Source of the DNA: Flavobacteriaceae bacterium
GTDB taxonomy: Bacteria; Bacteroidota; Bacteroidia; Flavobacteriales; Flavobacteriaceae
Reading direction: 5' to 3'
DNA: 64,000 bases
Assembly: GCA_947491985.1 (NCBI GenBank)
Contig: CANLLR010000011.1
Location: forward strand, 1-64,000
Shown here: one piece after another, positions 51,121-60,049 of the stretch
Position numbering within the stretch: the first letter of the stretch is position 1
Layout of the letters: the number at the start of each line of letters is the position of its first letter
Made by a program: the position numbers and the translations under genes
The notes under the pieces: model-generated
What the model was told of the DNA's origin: nothing
Database searches by the model: none
The model's input: the letters and a program-made list of their open reading frames with translations, nothing else

Positions 51121-52995
51121 ATGAAACATTTATTCACTACATTGTTTCTTTTGATTACTGGAATATTGCTTTCACAAACAGTTGATGAAAGAAATCATAT
51201 TATAAGTAAATCTAATACGGAACAAGGTTCTCTTTTGAAAAAGCAGTTTGATGGAGCTTTTATTAAAGATCAAGCAGAAGTTAAGGCTTTTCTATCGAAT
51301 AATCCTCAACTTAAAAACAAAGAACGTCTTCAGCGATTTATTGATGGCTGGCCAATATTTTATCATGAAGATTTCAATGAATATGCGGCTGAAACTATTA
51401 AAGCAAATAGCATGTACCCATCAGGAACTTTAGGTTTGTCTGTAACAGGACAAGGAATTACACTTGGTATATGGGAAGCAGCTGGCGGAAAAGTTAGAAA
51501 CACTCACGTAGAATTTGGTAATCGTGTCGAATTGAGTGACGGTGCTAGTAATTTAATAGCACATGCAAGCCATGTTATGGGTACTATGATAGCATCAGGA
51601 GTTAGTCCCTCACGACGAGGAATTGCATACCAAGCTAATGCTAAAGCTTATGATTCTACTAATGATAATTCAGAAATTTTAGATTTTGCTAGTCAGGGTT
51701 ACTTGGTTTCAAATCATTCTTATGGAAATTTAGCTACATCATTACCAGAGAGCGCCTTCGGTGCTTACGGTACTCAAGCTGTTGAAGTGGATCAGATTAT
51801 GAATGCGTATCCTTATTATCAATATGTTAAATCAGCTGGTAACGATAGAAGTAGTACAACGCTAAATCAAACTATTCTAAAAGGCGGTTATGATTTGATA
51901 AACGGTTCATCTACAGCCAAAAATGTAATCACCGTCGCTGCTATTAACGGAGTAGACTATGATGCAACTTTACCTCCCGATTATAATCCTAATAACATTT
52001 CAAGTTTTAGTAGCTTTGGCCCTACAGATGATGGTCGAATAAAGCCCGATATCGCATCCAAAGGAGTTGCTGTTAATTCGTGTATATCAAATTCGAATAA
52101 CGCCTATGGGTTTTTGCAAGGAACCTCTATGGCCGCACCTGGAATTACAGGATTGATAGGTTTATTACAAAAACATTATAACAATTTGAATACAGGAACC
52201 TATATGAAATCTGCTACAGTAAGAGGATTATTGTGTCAGTCTGCTACAGAAGCTGGTGATTATGATGGTCCAGATTATATCTTTGGTTGGGGAATTGCTG
52301 ACGGTTTAAAAGCGGCCAATATTATAACCAACAGAGGAACATCTGCGATTTTAGATGAAAATAATTTAACCAATGGACAAACTTTTACTAGAAATATTAC
52401 TATAAATTCAACCCAAAACCTTAACGTACTGATTTCTTGGACAGACCCAACTGGTATTGCAACTTCTACGTTAGATAATCGTTCACCACGTCTTATTAAT
52501 AATTTAGATTTAAAAGTTATTAAAGATGGAACTACTTATTATCCATGGAAATTAGATCCAGATGCTGTTCTATCTCCTCCAACGAATACTTCAGATAATA
52601 ATGTAGATAATCTAGAGCGCGTGCAAATCTATAATGCTACACCTGGAACTTACACTATTCAAGTCACACATAAAGGCACTTTACAAAGTGGTTCACAAGA
52701 CTACACATTGGTCGCTTCAGGTACAGGTGGTCTGTCTCTTAATACCTCTAATTTTGCTGCTGATAATAATTTCTTTGTTTATCCCAACCCTGCTACTAAT
52801 GTACTAAGTTTTCATAATCCGAATAGTATAGAACTTTCTTCTATAGTTATTACCGATATTGCTGGCAAACAATTAATTACTAGAAATAATATAAATTCTA
52901 ATGATATAGAGGTTTCCAGTTTACAATCGGGAGTATATTTTATAACATTTACAACGGATGCTAAATCATTTGTAAAAAAGTTTATAAAAAACTAA
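51121..52995 (+). CDS. Secreted S8 (subtilisin-like) protease with T9SS sorting domain
   Basis: A 624-residue protein with signal peptide (about 1-19) and propeptide. The peptidase S8 domain spans about 105-400 with catalytic His148 in IAHASHVMG and Ser336 in GTSMAAPG. The position that normally holds the catalytic Asp reads GIWEAAGGK, with Glu119. A C-terminal beta-sandwich follows (about 410-535), and a type A sorting domain occupies about 550-624 (FVYPNPATNVLSFHN, SLQSGVYFITFTTDAKSFVK). It should be exported by the type IX system. It sits between the SusC/SusD pair and a putative porin. Confidence 0.9.
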   Translation: MKHLFTTLFLLITGILLSQTVDERNHIISKSNTEQGSLLKKQFDGAFIKDQAEVKAFLSNNPQLKNKERLQRFIDGWPIFYHEDFNEYAAETIKANSMYPSGTLGLSVTGQGITLGIWEAAGGKVRNTHVEFGNRVELSDGASNLIAHASHVMGTMIASGVSPSRRGIAYQANAKAYDSTNDNSEILDFASQGYLVSNHSYGNLATSLPESAFGAYGTQAVEVDQIMNAYPYYQYVKSAGNDRSSTTLNQTILKGGYDLINGSSTAKNVITVAAINGVDYDATLPPDYNPNNISSFSSFGPTDDGRIKPDIASKGVAVNSCISNSNNAYGFLQGTSMAAPGITGLIGLLQKHYNNLNTGTYMKSATVRGLLCQSATEAGDYDGPDYIFGWGIADGLKAANIITNRGTSAILDENNLTNGQTFTRNITINSTQNLNVLISWTDPTGIATSTLDNRSPRLINNLDLKVIKDGTTYYPWKLDPDAVLSPPTNTSDNNVDNLERVQIYNATPGTYTIQVTHKGTLQSGSQDYTLVASGTGGLSLNTSNFAADNNFFVYPNPATNVLSFHNPNSIELSSIVITDIAGKQLITRNNINSNDIEVSSLQSGVYFITFTTDAKSFVKKFIKN

Positions 52996-53020
52996 TTTCA
53001 GTTCATAAATCATTGTTAAG

Positions 53021-53047
53021 AGCATCAGCCTAGGCTGATGCTTTTTA
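53021..53047 (+). terminator. Terminator after the S8 protease gene
   Basis: An AGCATCAGCCT/AGGCTGATGCT palindrome (11 bp per arm) followed by TTTTT. Confidence 0.88.
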
Positions 53048-53056
53048 ATTTTATAC

Positions 53057-53064
53057 TATATTTG
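53057..53064 (+). promoter_or_regulatory. -7 box TATATTTG for the porin gene
   Basis: An exact TAnnTTTG match 17 bp before the ATG at 53082. A second match, TAGCTTTG at 53074-53081, touches the start codon and is less likely to be used. Confidence 0.5.
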
Positions 53065-53081
53065 CCTAAATTATAGCTTTG

Positions 53082-55028
53082 ATGAAGAAAAATGTAATTC
53101 TATATTTTTTATTGGTTCTGCCATGCCTTCTTTTCTCACAAGAAAAAGGTACCAATCCTCCAAGAAAAAGTTTGTTAAAAACAGAAGATCAAAAAGCCAG
53201 AGAAAAAGCTAAAATTGCTCCACAAACCTCCTATAAAATTTATACTCTTCAGCGTGACACCACATATGTCGACACCTCACTTACCATAAAAAGTGATTAT
53301 AAATACAATTACCTTCGAAAAGATATATTCGGTTTATTGCCTTTTGCCAACGAAGGACAAACTTATACCATTCTAAATTACAGTCTAAATCGTTTTAATC
53401 CGTATCCAGAATTTGGTTTTACAGGTAAACATTTCAATTATCTCGATGTAAACGATATCAATTACTATTCTGTTGCCACGCCACTTACCGAGTTGTATTT
53501 CAAAACCGTAATGGAACAAGGGCAAAGTGTTGACGCATTGGTAACGGTCAATACTTCCGAACAATTAAATTTTTCTATTGCTTATAAAGGATTACGTTCT
53601 CTTGGAAAGTATATCAATCAATTGTCAAGTAACGGTAACTTCCGATTTGCAACCAGTTATTTCACTAAAAATAAACGGTATGGCGTTAATTTACATTATA
53701 CAGGTCAAGACTTTTTGAATGGCGAAAATGGCGGAATAACAACACTCGACGATTTTGAAGGAGAAGATGCCGCTTTTAGAAATCGTGCGCGACTTCAAGT
53801 CTACTTTACCGACGCCAAGTCACTTTTCAAAGGCAAACGCTATTTTGTTGATCATCATTTCCGAATCAATTCAAAAGATGCTGAAAATAACTTGTACATC
53901 AATCACCAGTTCAATTACGAAACAAAAATGTTCGATTATAATCAAGCTACACTAACCACAACTATAGCAGGAACTCCCGCATTTCAGCGTTTTGGTGCGT
54001 CGTACGTCACAAGCAACATCATCGACATCACCAAACACAAACGCATGTTTAACCGAGTTGGCGCCACATATGAAAACAAAACACTCGGACAGTTTCAATT
54101 TTTTGTAGAAGATTATAACTATACGTATCGTTACGAAAAAATTCTTATACTTGATAATGCTGTAGTGCCCAACCTTATCTCTGAACGTATCAATGCCATT
54201 GGTGGTCAATACGATTATCAAAAAAACAATTGGAAAGGAACTTTTTTATACAACAAAGCCATTTCCAAGCAAACCTTTTCAACGTTTGACGCCACATTGA
54301 ATTTCAAACTTAACGATACAAATCACTTTAAGTTTCAATACCAAAATATAAGCAAACTTCCCAACATTAACTACATTCTTCACCAAAGTAGCTATGTCAA
54401 CTACAATTGGAAAAACGATTTTGTAAACGAAAAAATCAATACCATAAACATCGAAGCCAACACCCAATGGCTTAATGCGTCAGCTCATTTTGCTACGCTC
54501 AACGACCATTTGTTTTTTAGTGATGACGATTCATCCGAACAAGTGCAACTGGTTTCGCCAAAACAATACAATAAAAGCATCAGCTACCTTTCTGTTAAAG
54601 TCAGTAAAGAAATTAAGTTCCGAAAATGGGCACTCGATAACACCATTTTATATCAAAATGTAACCCAAGAAGACGCAATTTTAAACGTACCACAATTGGT
54701 AACACGAAATTCACTGTATTACACCAATCGATTTTTCAAAAAAGCAATGTTCCTCCAAACTGGCATCACTTTTAACTACTTCTCTAAACATTTTGCCAAC
54801 GATTACAATCCGCTTTTGGCCGAATCCTTTGTGCAAAATGACAAGCAAATTGGCGATTTTCCTATGCTCGATTTCTTCATAAATGCCCGAATTCGTCAAG
54901 CCCGAATCTTTTTAAAAGCCGAACATTTCAACTCCAGCTTAACCGGAAGCGAATTTTATACAGCTCCCAATTATCCGTACCGTGATTTTATGGTGCGATT
55001 TGGTTTGGTTTGGAATTTCTTTCAATAA
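53082..55028 (+). CDS. Putative porin (Bacteroidota beta-barrel family)
   Basis: The ATG at 53082 is preferred to the TTG at 53079. The 648-residue product has a signal peptide (about 1-20, ending LFSQ) and a Pro/Lys-rich N-terminal stretch. A long run of alternating amphipathic strands rich in Tyr, Phe and Asn (KYNYLRKDIFGLLPFANEGQ, RFGLVWNFFQ at the C-terminus) follows. The terminal aromatic Phe-Gln strand and overall pattern fit the uncharacterised putative-porin family of Bacteroidota. No transport substrate can be assigned. It has its own promoter and is not clearly part of the SusC/SusD unit. Confidence 0.82.
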   Translation: MKKNVILYFLLVLPCLLFSQEKGTNPPRKSLLKTEDQKAREKAKIAPQTSYKIYTLQRDTTYVDTSLTIKSDYKYNYLRKDIFGLLPFANEGQTYTILNYSLNRFNPYPEFGFTGKHFNYLDVNDINYYSVATPLTELYFKTVMEQGQSVDALVTVNTSEQLNFSIAYKGLRSLGKYINQLSSNGNFRFATSYFTKNKRYGVNLHYTGQDFLNGENGGITTLDDFEGEDAAFRNRARLQVYFTDAKSLFKGKRYFVDHHFRINSKDAENNLYINHQFNYETKMFDYNQATLTTTIAGTPAFQRFGASYVTSNIIDITKHKRMFNRVGATYENKTLGQFQFFVEDYNYTYRYEKILILDNAVVPNLISERINAIGGQYDYQKNNWKGTFLYNKAISKQTFSTFDATLNFKLNDTNHFKFQYQNISKLPNINYILHQSSYVNYNWKNDFVNEKINTINIEANTQWLNASAHFATLNDHLFFSDDDSSEQVQLVSPKQYNKSISYLSVKVSKEIKFRKWALDNTILYQNVTQEDAILNVPQLVTRNSLYYTNRFFKKAMFLQTGITFNYFSKHFANDYNPLLAESFVQNDKQIGDFPMLDFFINARIRQARIFLKAEHFNSSLTGSEFYTAPNYPYRDFMVRFGLVWNFFQ

Positions 55029-55035
55029 TTTAATT

Positions 55036-55120
55036 TGGGCGTGTCCCTTTGGGTCAGGCTGTCCGCTGTATCTTTTTTCCACTGCGTTCCAAAAAGGATG
55101 CCGCTTCCATCCTTCACGCG
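55036..55120. repeat. Dispersed intergenic element, GGGCGTG...GGATGCCGCTTCC type
   Basis: A GC-richer non-coding segment: TGGGCGTGTCCCTTTGGGTC, AGGCTGTCCGCTGTATC, TTTTTTCC...AAAAAGGATGCCGCTTCCATCC, TTCACGCG. The shape resembles intergenic repeats I recall from many Flavobacterium genomes; only one copy of this subtype lies here. Confidence 0.55.
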
Positions 55121-55151
55121 AGCACGATCTATAAATAGGTATTACATATTA

Positions 55152-55183
55152 CAATCCAACAATCGAATAATCGAACAATCCGA
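55152..55183. repeat. AATCGAACAATC spacer micro-repeat
   Basis: AATCCAACAATCGAATAATC followed by GAACAATCCGA, a degenerate tandem of AACAATCGA, lies upstream of the promoter of the cystathionine beta-synthase-like gene. Confidence 0.65.
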
Positions 55184-55214
55184 TTTGTAAACCATTTTTT
55201 TATCAATATCTTTG
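55184..55214 (+). promoter_or_regulatory. Full Bacteroidota promoter, TTTG-N19-TATCTTTG
   Basis: TTTG at 55184-55187, a 19-base spacer and TATCTTTG at 55207-55214 match both promoter elements, 18 bp before the next ATG. The promoter sits immediately after a micro-repeat. Confidence 0.8.
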
Positions 55215-55232
55215 TAGAAGAAATAGATTATT

Positions 55233-56594
55233 ATGAACTACGCAAAAAATATATTAGAAACTATCGGAAACACGCCTTTAGTCCGTCTTAATAAAATAAC
55301 TGCCGAAGTCGATGCTTTGGTTTTAGCTAAAGTAGAAACCTTCAATCCTGGCAATTCGGTAAAAGATCGAATGGCGGTTAAAATGGTCGAAGATGCCGAA
55401 GCCGACGGTCGCTTAAAACCAGGCGGAACTATCATCGAAGGAACTTCTGGAAACACCGGAATGGGTTTAGCTCTTGCTGCCATCGTAAAAGGATACAAAT
55501 GTATTTTTGTAATCACCGACAAACAATCCAAAGAAAAAATGGACATACTTCGTGCTGTTGGAGCCAAAGTTATTGTGTGTCCAACCGATGTAGAACCAAC
55601 CGATCCGCGTTCGTATTATTCGGTTTCCAAACGTTTAGGAACCGAAATACCCAATTCATGGTACGTGAATCAATACGACAATCCAAGTAATGCTACAGCA
55701 CATTACGAGCAAACTGGGCCAGAAATTTGGGAACAAACTGAGGGAAAAGTGACTCATTTTGTGGTTGGAGTAGGAACGGGTGGAACCATTTCGGGCGTGG
55801 CGAAATATTTAAAAGAAAAAAATCCAAATATCAAAATCTGGGGAATTGATACTTACGGTTCGGTGTTTAAAAAATACCACGAAACCGGAATTTTTGATGA
55901 AAATGAAATCTATTCCTACATAACAGAAGGAATTGGAGAAGACATACTTCCAAAAAATGTAGACTTTTCACTTATTGATGGTTTTACAAAAGTAACCGAT
56001 AAAGATGCTGCAGTGTATACGCGTAAAATTGCACTTGAAGAAGGCATCTTTGTGGGCAATTCTGCTGGTTCCGCTATAAAAGGATTACTTCAATTAAAAA
56101 AGCACTTCAAGCCCGAAGATGTCGTGGTAGTATTATTCCACGATTCAGGAAGCCGTTACGTAGGTAAAATGTTCAATGACGATTGGATGCGCGAACGTGG
56201 TTTTCTCGACGAAGAAATCACAACAGCCGAAGACGTAATCAAAGACCATATCGATAAACCATTGGCTGTAGTTCGTACAGAAGAATTGGTTTCGCACGCC
56301 ATAGAAAGAATGCGTAAATACAAAATTTCTCAAATTCCAGTGATTGATATCACCGGATTTGTAGGCTCTGTCGACGAAACCGATTTGTTTCAAAGTTATG
56401 TTTCAGATAAAAATGTAGCCGATACGCCAATTAAAGAGGTAATGGGAAAACCGTATCCAATTGTTCAACGCGCCACACCTATTGAAGAGGTTTCTAAACT
56501 ATTCACTAAAGAAAATCAAGCAGTCTTGGTCGATTTAGGAAATGGTAAACATCATATTATAACAAAATACGATATTATCGGTTCTATAAAATAA
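55233..56594 (+). CDS. Cystathionine beta-synthase-like PLP enzyme with CBS pair
   Basis: A 453-residue fold-type II PLP enzyme (about 1-320) with NPGNSVKDRMAVKM, where Lys binds PLP, EGTSGNTGMGLALAA and the phosphate-binding GVGTGGTISGVAKYL. A C-terminal pair of CBS regulatory domains follows (about 335-453, ending HHIITKYDIIGSI). It should condense serine or O-acetylserine with homocysteine or sulfide; the CBS pair suggests regulation by an adenosyl ligand. The canonical name is cystathionine beta-synthase, though a cysteine synthase role is possible. It has its own full promoter. Confidence 0.92.
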   Translation: MNYAKNILETIGNTPLVRLNKITAEVDALVLAKVETFNPGNSVKDRMAVKMVEDAEADGRLKPGGTIIEGTSGNTGMGLALAAIVKGYKCIFVITDKQSKEKMDILRAVGAKVIVCPTDVEPTDPRSYYSVSKRLGTEIPNSWYVNQYDNPSNATAHYEQTGPEIWEQTEGKVTHFVVGVGTGGTISGVAKYLKEKNPNIKIWGIDTYGSVFKKYHETGIFDENEIYSYITEGIGEDILPKNVDFSLIDGFTKVTDKDAAVYTRKIALEEGIFVGNSAGSAIKGLLQLKKHFKPEDVVVVLFHDSGSRYVGKMFNDDWMRERGFLDEEITTAEDVIKDHIDKPLAVVRTEELVSHAIERMRKYKISQIPVIDITGFVGSVDETDLFQSYVSDKNVADTPIKEVMGKPYPIVQRATPIEEVSKLFTKENQAVLVDLGNGKHHIITKYDIIGSIK

Positions 56595-56608
56595 GATACG
56601 TTCGTTTT

Positions 56609-56677
56609 GCTTCACTTTAGAAGCGCCATTGTTTACAGATACGCTTCGCTTCGGATTGTTTTAATCTAAAGTGAAGC
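56609..56677. repeat. Long hairpin with CGCTTCGCTTCGG element, copy 2
   Basis: GCTTCACTTTAGA (56609-56621) and its exact complement TCTAAAGTGAAGC (56665-56677) enclose ACAGATACGCTTCGCTTCGG, similar to the element at 1922-1968. It lies between convergent genes and may terminate transcription, although no T run follows the stem. Confidence 0.6.
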
Positions 56678-56707
56678 GTTTCCAATTGTCCAAAGGCGTA
56701 GCCGTTT

Positions 56708-58369
56708 CTAATTCTCCCCAATCAAAACTCCCGAAACGTTCCATGCACTAAAACTACTGCCTTCAGACGCACCTTGTGGAATGGTAATTTGAATCGTATG
56801 TTTCCCCGCGTTTAAATCCCCCAAATCAATATAATACGGATTGGTTACTGTTCCCGGACACCAATTGGCTCTACTGTAATCTGATGATGACAATCCATTA
56901 GGAAAATTGCCAGATGCTGGATTGAATAAACGATACGAACCGCAATCTTGTCGCCACGGAGCCATTCCAAAAATTACGTTTCCGTTTAGCGTAATGGTAT
57001 TTTTCTTAGGTACAAACTCATCACCATTTTCCCAGCCACCATGTCCCGTCGTGATGTAACGAAGTTGTGCTTTTTTGATGTCTTTATCCAATGTGAAAGT
57101 AACTTCCAAACCTTTTTCATGATTGAACATTGTGCCGTATTCTTGTCCAGCCATTTCCATCACATTGTTGGTATTAAAAAGCGACAAAATAGTAGTGGGC
57201 TTTTTATTGTTTCCTTCTTCAGGATGAACAGTTACATTCATACTTACTTTGTGTCCCCCTTTGTCATAATTGCCAATAGTAACGCCAATCCAAACTTCTT
57301 GATTATTCAATATCGACTGCATATCAGAAATATCTTGACGATACGGCACTACTTCATGCCATTTCTTGTCTTTAATTTCAATGGTGTTGTATTGTTTTAT
57401 GCCAAACGGAGTAAAAAAGCGCATTAATTCTATCAAAGGATCATAATCGTTTGTGGTTACGACACCTTGGTATTCTTTTCCGTTTCCATTAGTGTAAATC
57501 GGTAAAGATTTGACTCCTTTTTGCAATCCGTCTAAAAATGTTTTGGCTTTTTGTATCGGAATAATAAAAACTGAACCCGTTCGGTCATAAGCATCACCAT
57601 TGGATTGCTCTTGTAAATCGACAAAAATGGGACTGCCAACTGCTATTTCAGGAAATTTTATTTTGCGTAACACAATGGTTCCATTGGCGAAGCGAAATAA
57701 ACTGTCATTGGACTTAGAACTATCTGAAAAATTAATAATCTCTTCTTTAAATATCGGAATGGTAGTAAATCGGCTTTTCCATAATAAATCACGATAGGTT
57801 AAAAGATCCACATAACTTTTATTGGCTTCTTGCAATGGCATAGCTTTTATCTTTTCAATTTTTGTCGCCGAGATGATAAAATTCCCATTACGGTTGATTT
57901 CTAAAACCAAACCTAAATTTTGACCCAATGTGGTTGGAGATCCTTTTACAATCAAATCATTGGTGTACCAAAGTTCGATAGTGTTCGAGTTGATACTAGT
58001 TTTGGCTTTTTTGCAAGTATATCCTAAAATGGTTCTCTTTTCATCTGAGAATTCAAAGCTTTGTTTTGCTAATGAAATGGAATCGATGGTTGCGATTTTT
58101 TTATCTCCTTGTAAAGTGCCTAAAGTGATACAATGAATGGACTTTTTTCTATTAATTTCGGTTATTTCATAAGGTAACGTTGCTTTCTTATCTTGTATTT
58201 TTTGATTGGTAATAAGCGTCTCCATGGAATTCGTGTAAACCAATATTGGATCTTGATTTTCAATTAATTTTCCGTTAGAGCTACGTAAATAGGTAATTTT
58301 GTAGTTTGAAGTTTGGGCATTTACTATAAAAGTAAGCAACAAAGTCAGCAGGTATAGTGGTTTTTTCAT
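56708..58369 (-). CDS. PNGase F-type peptide N-glycosidase with N-terminal GLPGLI-like domain
   Basis: A 553-residue secreted protein (signal about 1-18, ending VNA). The C-terminal part (about 225-553) resembles PNGase F: the YDRTGSVFII segment carries Asp262 at the position of catalytic Asp60, GHGGWENGDEFVPKKNTIT carries Glu451 at the Glu206 position, and DYSRANWCPGTV matches the conserved WCPG loop. The N-terminal part (about 20-165) resembles a GLPGLI-like domain (GYTCKKAKTSIN, IELWYTNDLIVKGSPTTLGQ). The layout recalls the larger PNGase F-II type. It would release N-glycans from glycoproteins. The equivalent of Glu118 is not obvious. Confidence 0.82.
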   Translation of the reverse strand: MKKPLYLLTLLLTFIVNAQTSNYKITYLRSSNGKLIENQDPILVYTNSMETLITNQKIQDKKATLPYEITEINRKKSIHCITLGTLQGDKKIATIDSISLAKQSFEFSDEKRTILGYTCKKAKTSINSNTIELWYTNDLIVKGSPTTLGQNLGLVLEINRNGNFIISATKIEKIKAMPLQEANKSYVDLLTYRDLLWKSRFTTIPIFKEEIINFSDSSKSNDSLFRFANGTIVLRKIKFPEIAVGSPIFVDLQEQSNGDAYDRTGSVFIIPIQKAKTFLDGLQKGVKSLPIYTNGNGKEYQGVVTTNDYDPLIELMRFFTPFGIKQYNTIEIKDKKWHEVVPYRQDISDMQSILNNQEVWIGVTIGNYDKGGHKVSMNVTVHPEEGNNKKPTTILSLFNTNNVMEMAGQEYGTMFNHEKGLEVTFTLDKDIKKAQLRYITTGHGGWENGDEFVPKKNTITLNGNVIFGMAPWRQDCGSYRLFNPASGNFPNGLSSSDYSRANWCPGTVTNPYYIDLGDLNAGKHTIQITIPQGASEGSSFSAWNVSGVLIGEN

Positions 58370-58387
58370 AAAGTCATTTTATAACTA

Positions 58388-58395
58388 CAAATATA
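58388..58395 (-). promoter_or_regulatory. -7 box TATATTTG for the PNGase F-like gene
   Basis: A minus-strand TATATTTG, exact for TAnnTTTG, 19 bp before the ATG. No TTG is seen at the -33 distance. Confidence 0.45.
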
Positions 58396-58461
58396 AAATT
58401 TTGATTGTGATATTGCCTTTTTTAGTACCTTAGTATTTTAAACGCCATTCAAAATACCTTT

Positions 58462-59730
58462 ATGAAAGAAGATTTTTTACACTACCTGTGGCAACACAAG
58501 AAGTTCCGTTTTACTCATTTACAAACTACCAAAGGGGAACCAATCACCATTTTACATTCAGGTCAATACCTTCAATTAGCAGGTCCCGATTTTTTCAATG
58601 CACAACTGATTATTGCCAATCAGAAATGGGCTGGGAATATCGAAATTCACCTCAAGTCCTCCGATTGGTATGTGCATCATCATCAAAATGATGATCACTA
58701 CAACAATGTTATCTTGCATGTGGTTTGGGAACATGACACTGCTGTGTTTAGAAAAGACAACTCAGAAATTCCGGTTTTAGAATTGAAGTCGTATGTAACT
58801 TCTGAAGAAATAAATAATTACAATGCATTACTAACACCAAAATCATGGATATTTTGTGAAAAACAATTGGTAAGTTTTGATAAATTTGTGCTGTCCAATT
58901 GGCTAGAGCGACTTTTCTTTGAACGGTTAGAACGCAAGTCTATTCATATAGAACAGTTATTACAAGATACAGAAAACGATTGGGAAGCAGTTTTATTTTG
59001 CTTATTAGCCAAAAATTTCGGACTGAATACCAACGGTGATTCGTTTTACAAGATGGCAAAATCAATTCCGTTTCACATCGTTAGAAAAGAAGCCTTAGAA
59101 GTAAACTATTTAGAATCCTTGTTTTTTGGACAAGCAGGCATGATTCCAAATACAGTTGAAGATACGTATCTAAAAGAATTACAAGCACAGTATGATTATT
59201 TAGCTATCAAGTACAAGCTGGAAAGACCTATAATTGAACCAATAGAATTTTTTAAGCACCGTCCCGATAATTTCCCAACCATACGAATAGCACAACTGAG
59301 TATGTTGTATCACTTACAGCGGAATTTATTTTCGTCCATTTTTGCAGTAACTACATCTAAAGAAATCTATCAAATTTTTGATGTTGCGGTTTCCCGGTAT
59401 TGGAAAACGCATTACAATTTTGATAAATCTAGTCCGAAAAAAGAAAAATCACTATCCAAAGCATTCATCGATTTGGTGATTATCAATACCATTGTGCCAC
59501 TGCAATTTGCCTATTCGAAAAGTCAAGGAAAGGATATTTCTGAACAACTTCTTACGCTTATAAATACAATTGCTCCTGAGAAAAATGCTATTATCGATAA
59601 GTTTCAATCATTTGGAATTATATCCAAATCGGCTTTCGAAACGCAAAGTTTACTGCAATTAAAAAACGACTACTGCAATGCTAAAAAATGTTTGCAATGT
59701 GCCGTTGGTATAGCACTTATAAAAAATTGA
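58462..59730 (+). CDS. DUF2851 family protein
   Basis: A 422-residue protein starting MKEDFLHYLWQHKKFRFTHL, with GPDFFNAQLIIANQKWAGNIE, HLKSSDWYVHHHQNDDHYNN and VILHVVWEHD, the conserved N-terminal block of DUF2851. A Cys-rich end (CNAKKCLQCAVG) may bind metal. The His/Asp cluster in SSDWYVHHHQNDDHY resembles a nuclease-like site, and this is speculative. The family is nearly confined to Bacteroidota and has no known function. It is followed 28 bp later by the PspC gene. Confidence 0.88.
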   Translation: MKEDFLHYLWQHKKFRFTHLQTTKGEPITILHSGQYLQLAGPDFFNAQLIIANQKWAGNIEIHLKSSDWYVHHHQNDDHYNNVILHVVWEHDTAVFRKDNSEIPVLELKSYVTSEEINNYNALLTPKSWIFCEKQLVSFDKFVLSNWLERLFFERLERKSIHIEQLLQDTENDWEAVLFCLLAKNFGLNTNGDSFYKMAKSIPFHIVRKEALEVNYLESLFFGQAGMIPNTVEDTYLKELQAQYDYLAIKYKLERPIIEPIEFFKHRPDNFPTIRIAQLSMLYHLQRNLFSSIFAVTTSKEIYQIFDVAVSRYWKTHYNFDKSSPKKEKSLSKAFIDLVIINTIVPLQFAYSKSQGKDISEQLLTLINTIAPEKNAIIDKFQSFGIISKSAFETQSLLQLKNDYCNAKKCLQCAVGIALIKN

Positions 59731-59731
59731 T

Positions 59732-59739
59732 TATCTTTG
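59732..59739 (+). promoter_or_regulatory. -7 box TATCTTTG for the PspC gene
   Basis: An exact TAnnTTTG match in the 28-bp gap, 19 bp before the PspC ATG, so the small gene may also be transcribed on its own. Confidence 0.45.
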
Positions 59740-59758
59740 AGGGGTTAAAATAAAAATC

Positions 59759-59986
59759 ATGAATCCAATTACCAACATGCGGCTTTTCTTTGAAAAACAT
59801 GGTTTTCATGTGTCGTCACGTTTGGCTGATAAATTAGGAATGCGTGCCACCAATGTGCGCTTGTTTTTTATTTATATTTCGTTTGTTACTATTGGACTTG
59901 GGTTTGGCGTATATCTTACGTTAGCATTTTGGATAAAATTAAAAGATTTAGTCCGAGCCAAACGGACTTCGGTTTTTGATTTATAA
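59759..59986 (+). CDS. Small PspC-domain membrane protein
   Basis: A 75-residue protein with a PspC domain: basic N-terminus (MRLFFEKHGFHVSSRLADKL, GMRATNVRLFFIY) and one transmembrane segment (about 38-60, ISFVTIGLGFGVYLTLAFWI). PspC domains respond to membrane stress; in this short form the protein probably acts only as a membrane component. It is followed by a bidirectional terminator. Confidence 0.85.
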   Translation: MNPITNMRLFFEKHGFHVSSRLADKLGMRATNVRLFFIYISFVTIGLGFGVYLTLAFWIKLKDLVRAKRTSVFDL

Positions 59987-59994
59987 TGTCATAA

Positions 59995-60030
59995 AAAAAG
60001 GATTAAATAGCGCGCTACTTAATCCTTTTT
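59995..60030. terminator. Bidirectional terminator between PspC and the permease gene
   Basis: The stem AAAAAGGATTAA-TAGCGC pairs with GCGCTA-TTAATCCTTTTT in near-perfect symmetry, with A and T runs on both ends. Confidence 0.9.
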
Positions 60031-60049
60031 AGGTATTATTTAAATTAAA

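Noticed and set aside
53074..53081. TAGCTTTG as the main porin promoter
   Set aside because: It ends directly at the ATG, so transcription would begin inside the gene; the TATATTTG at 53057 is better placed.
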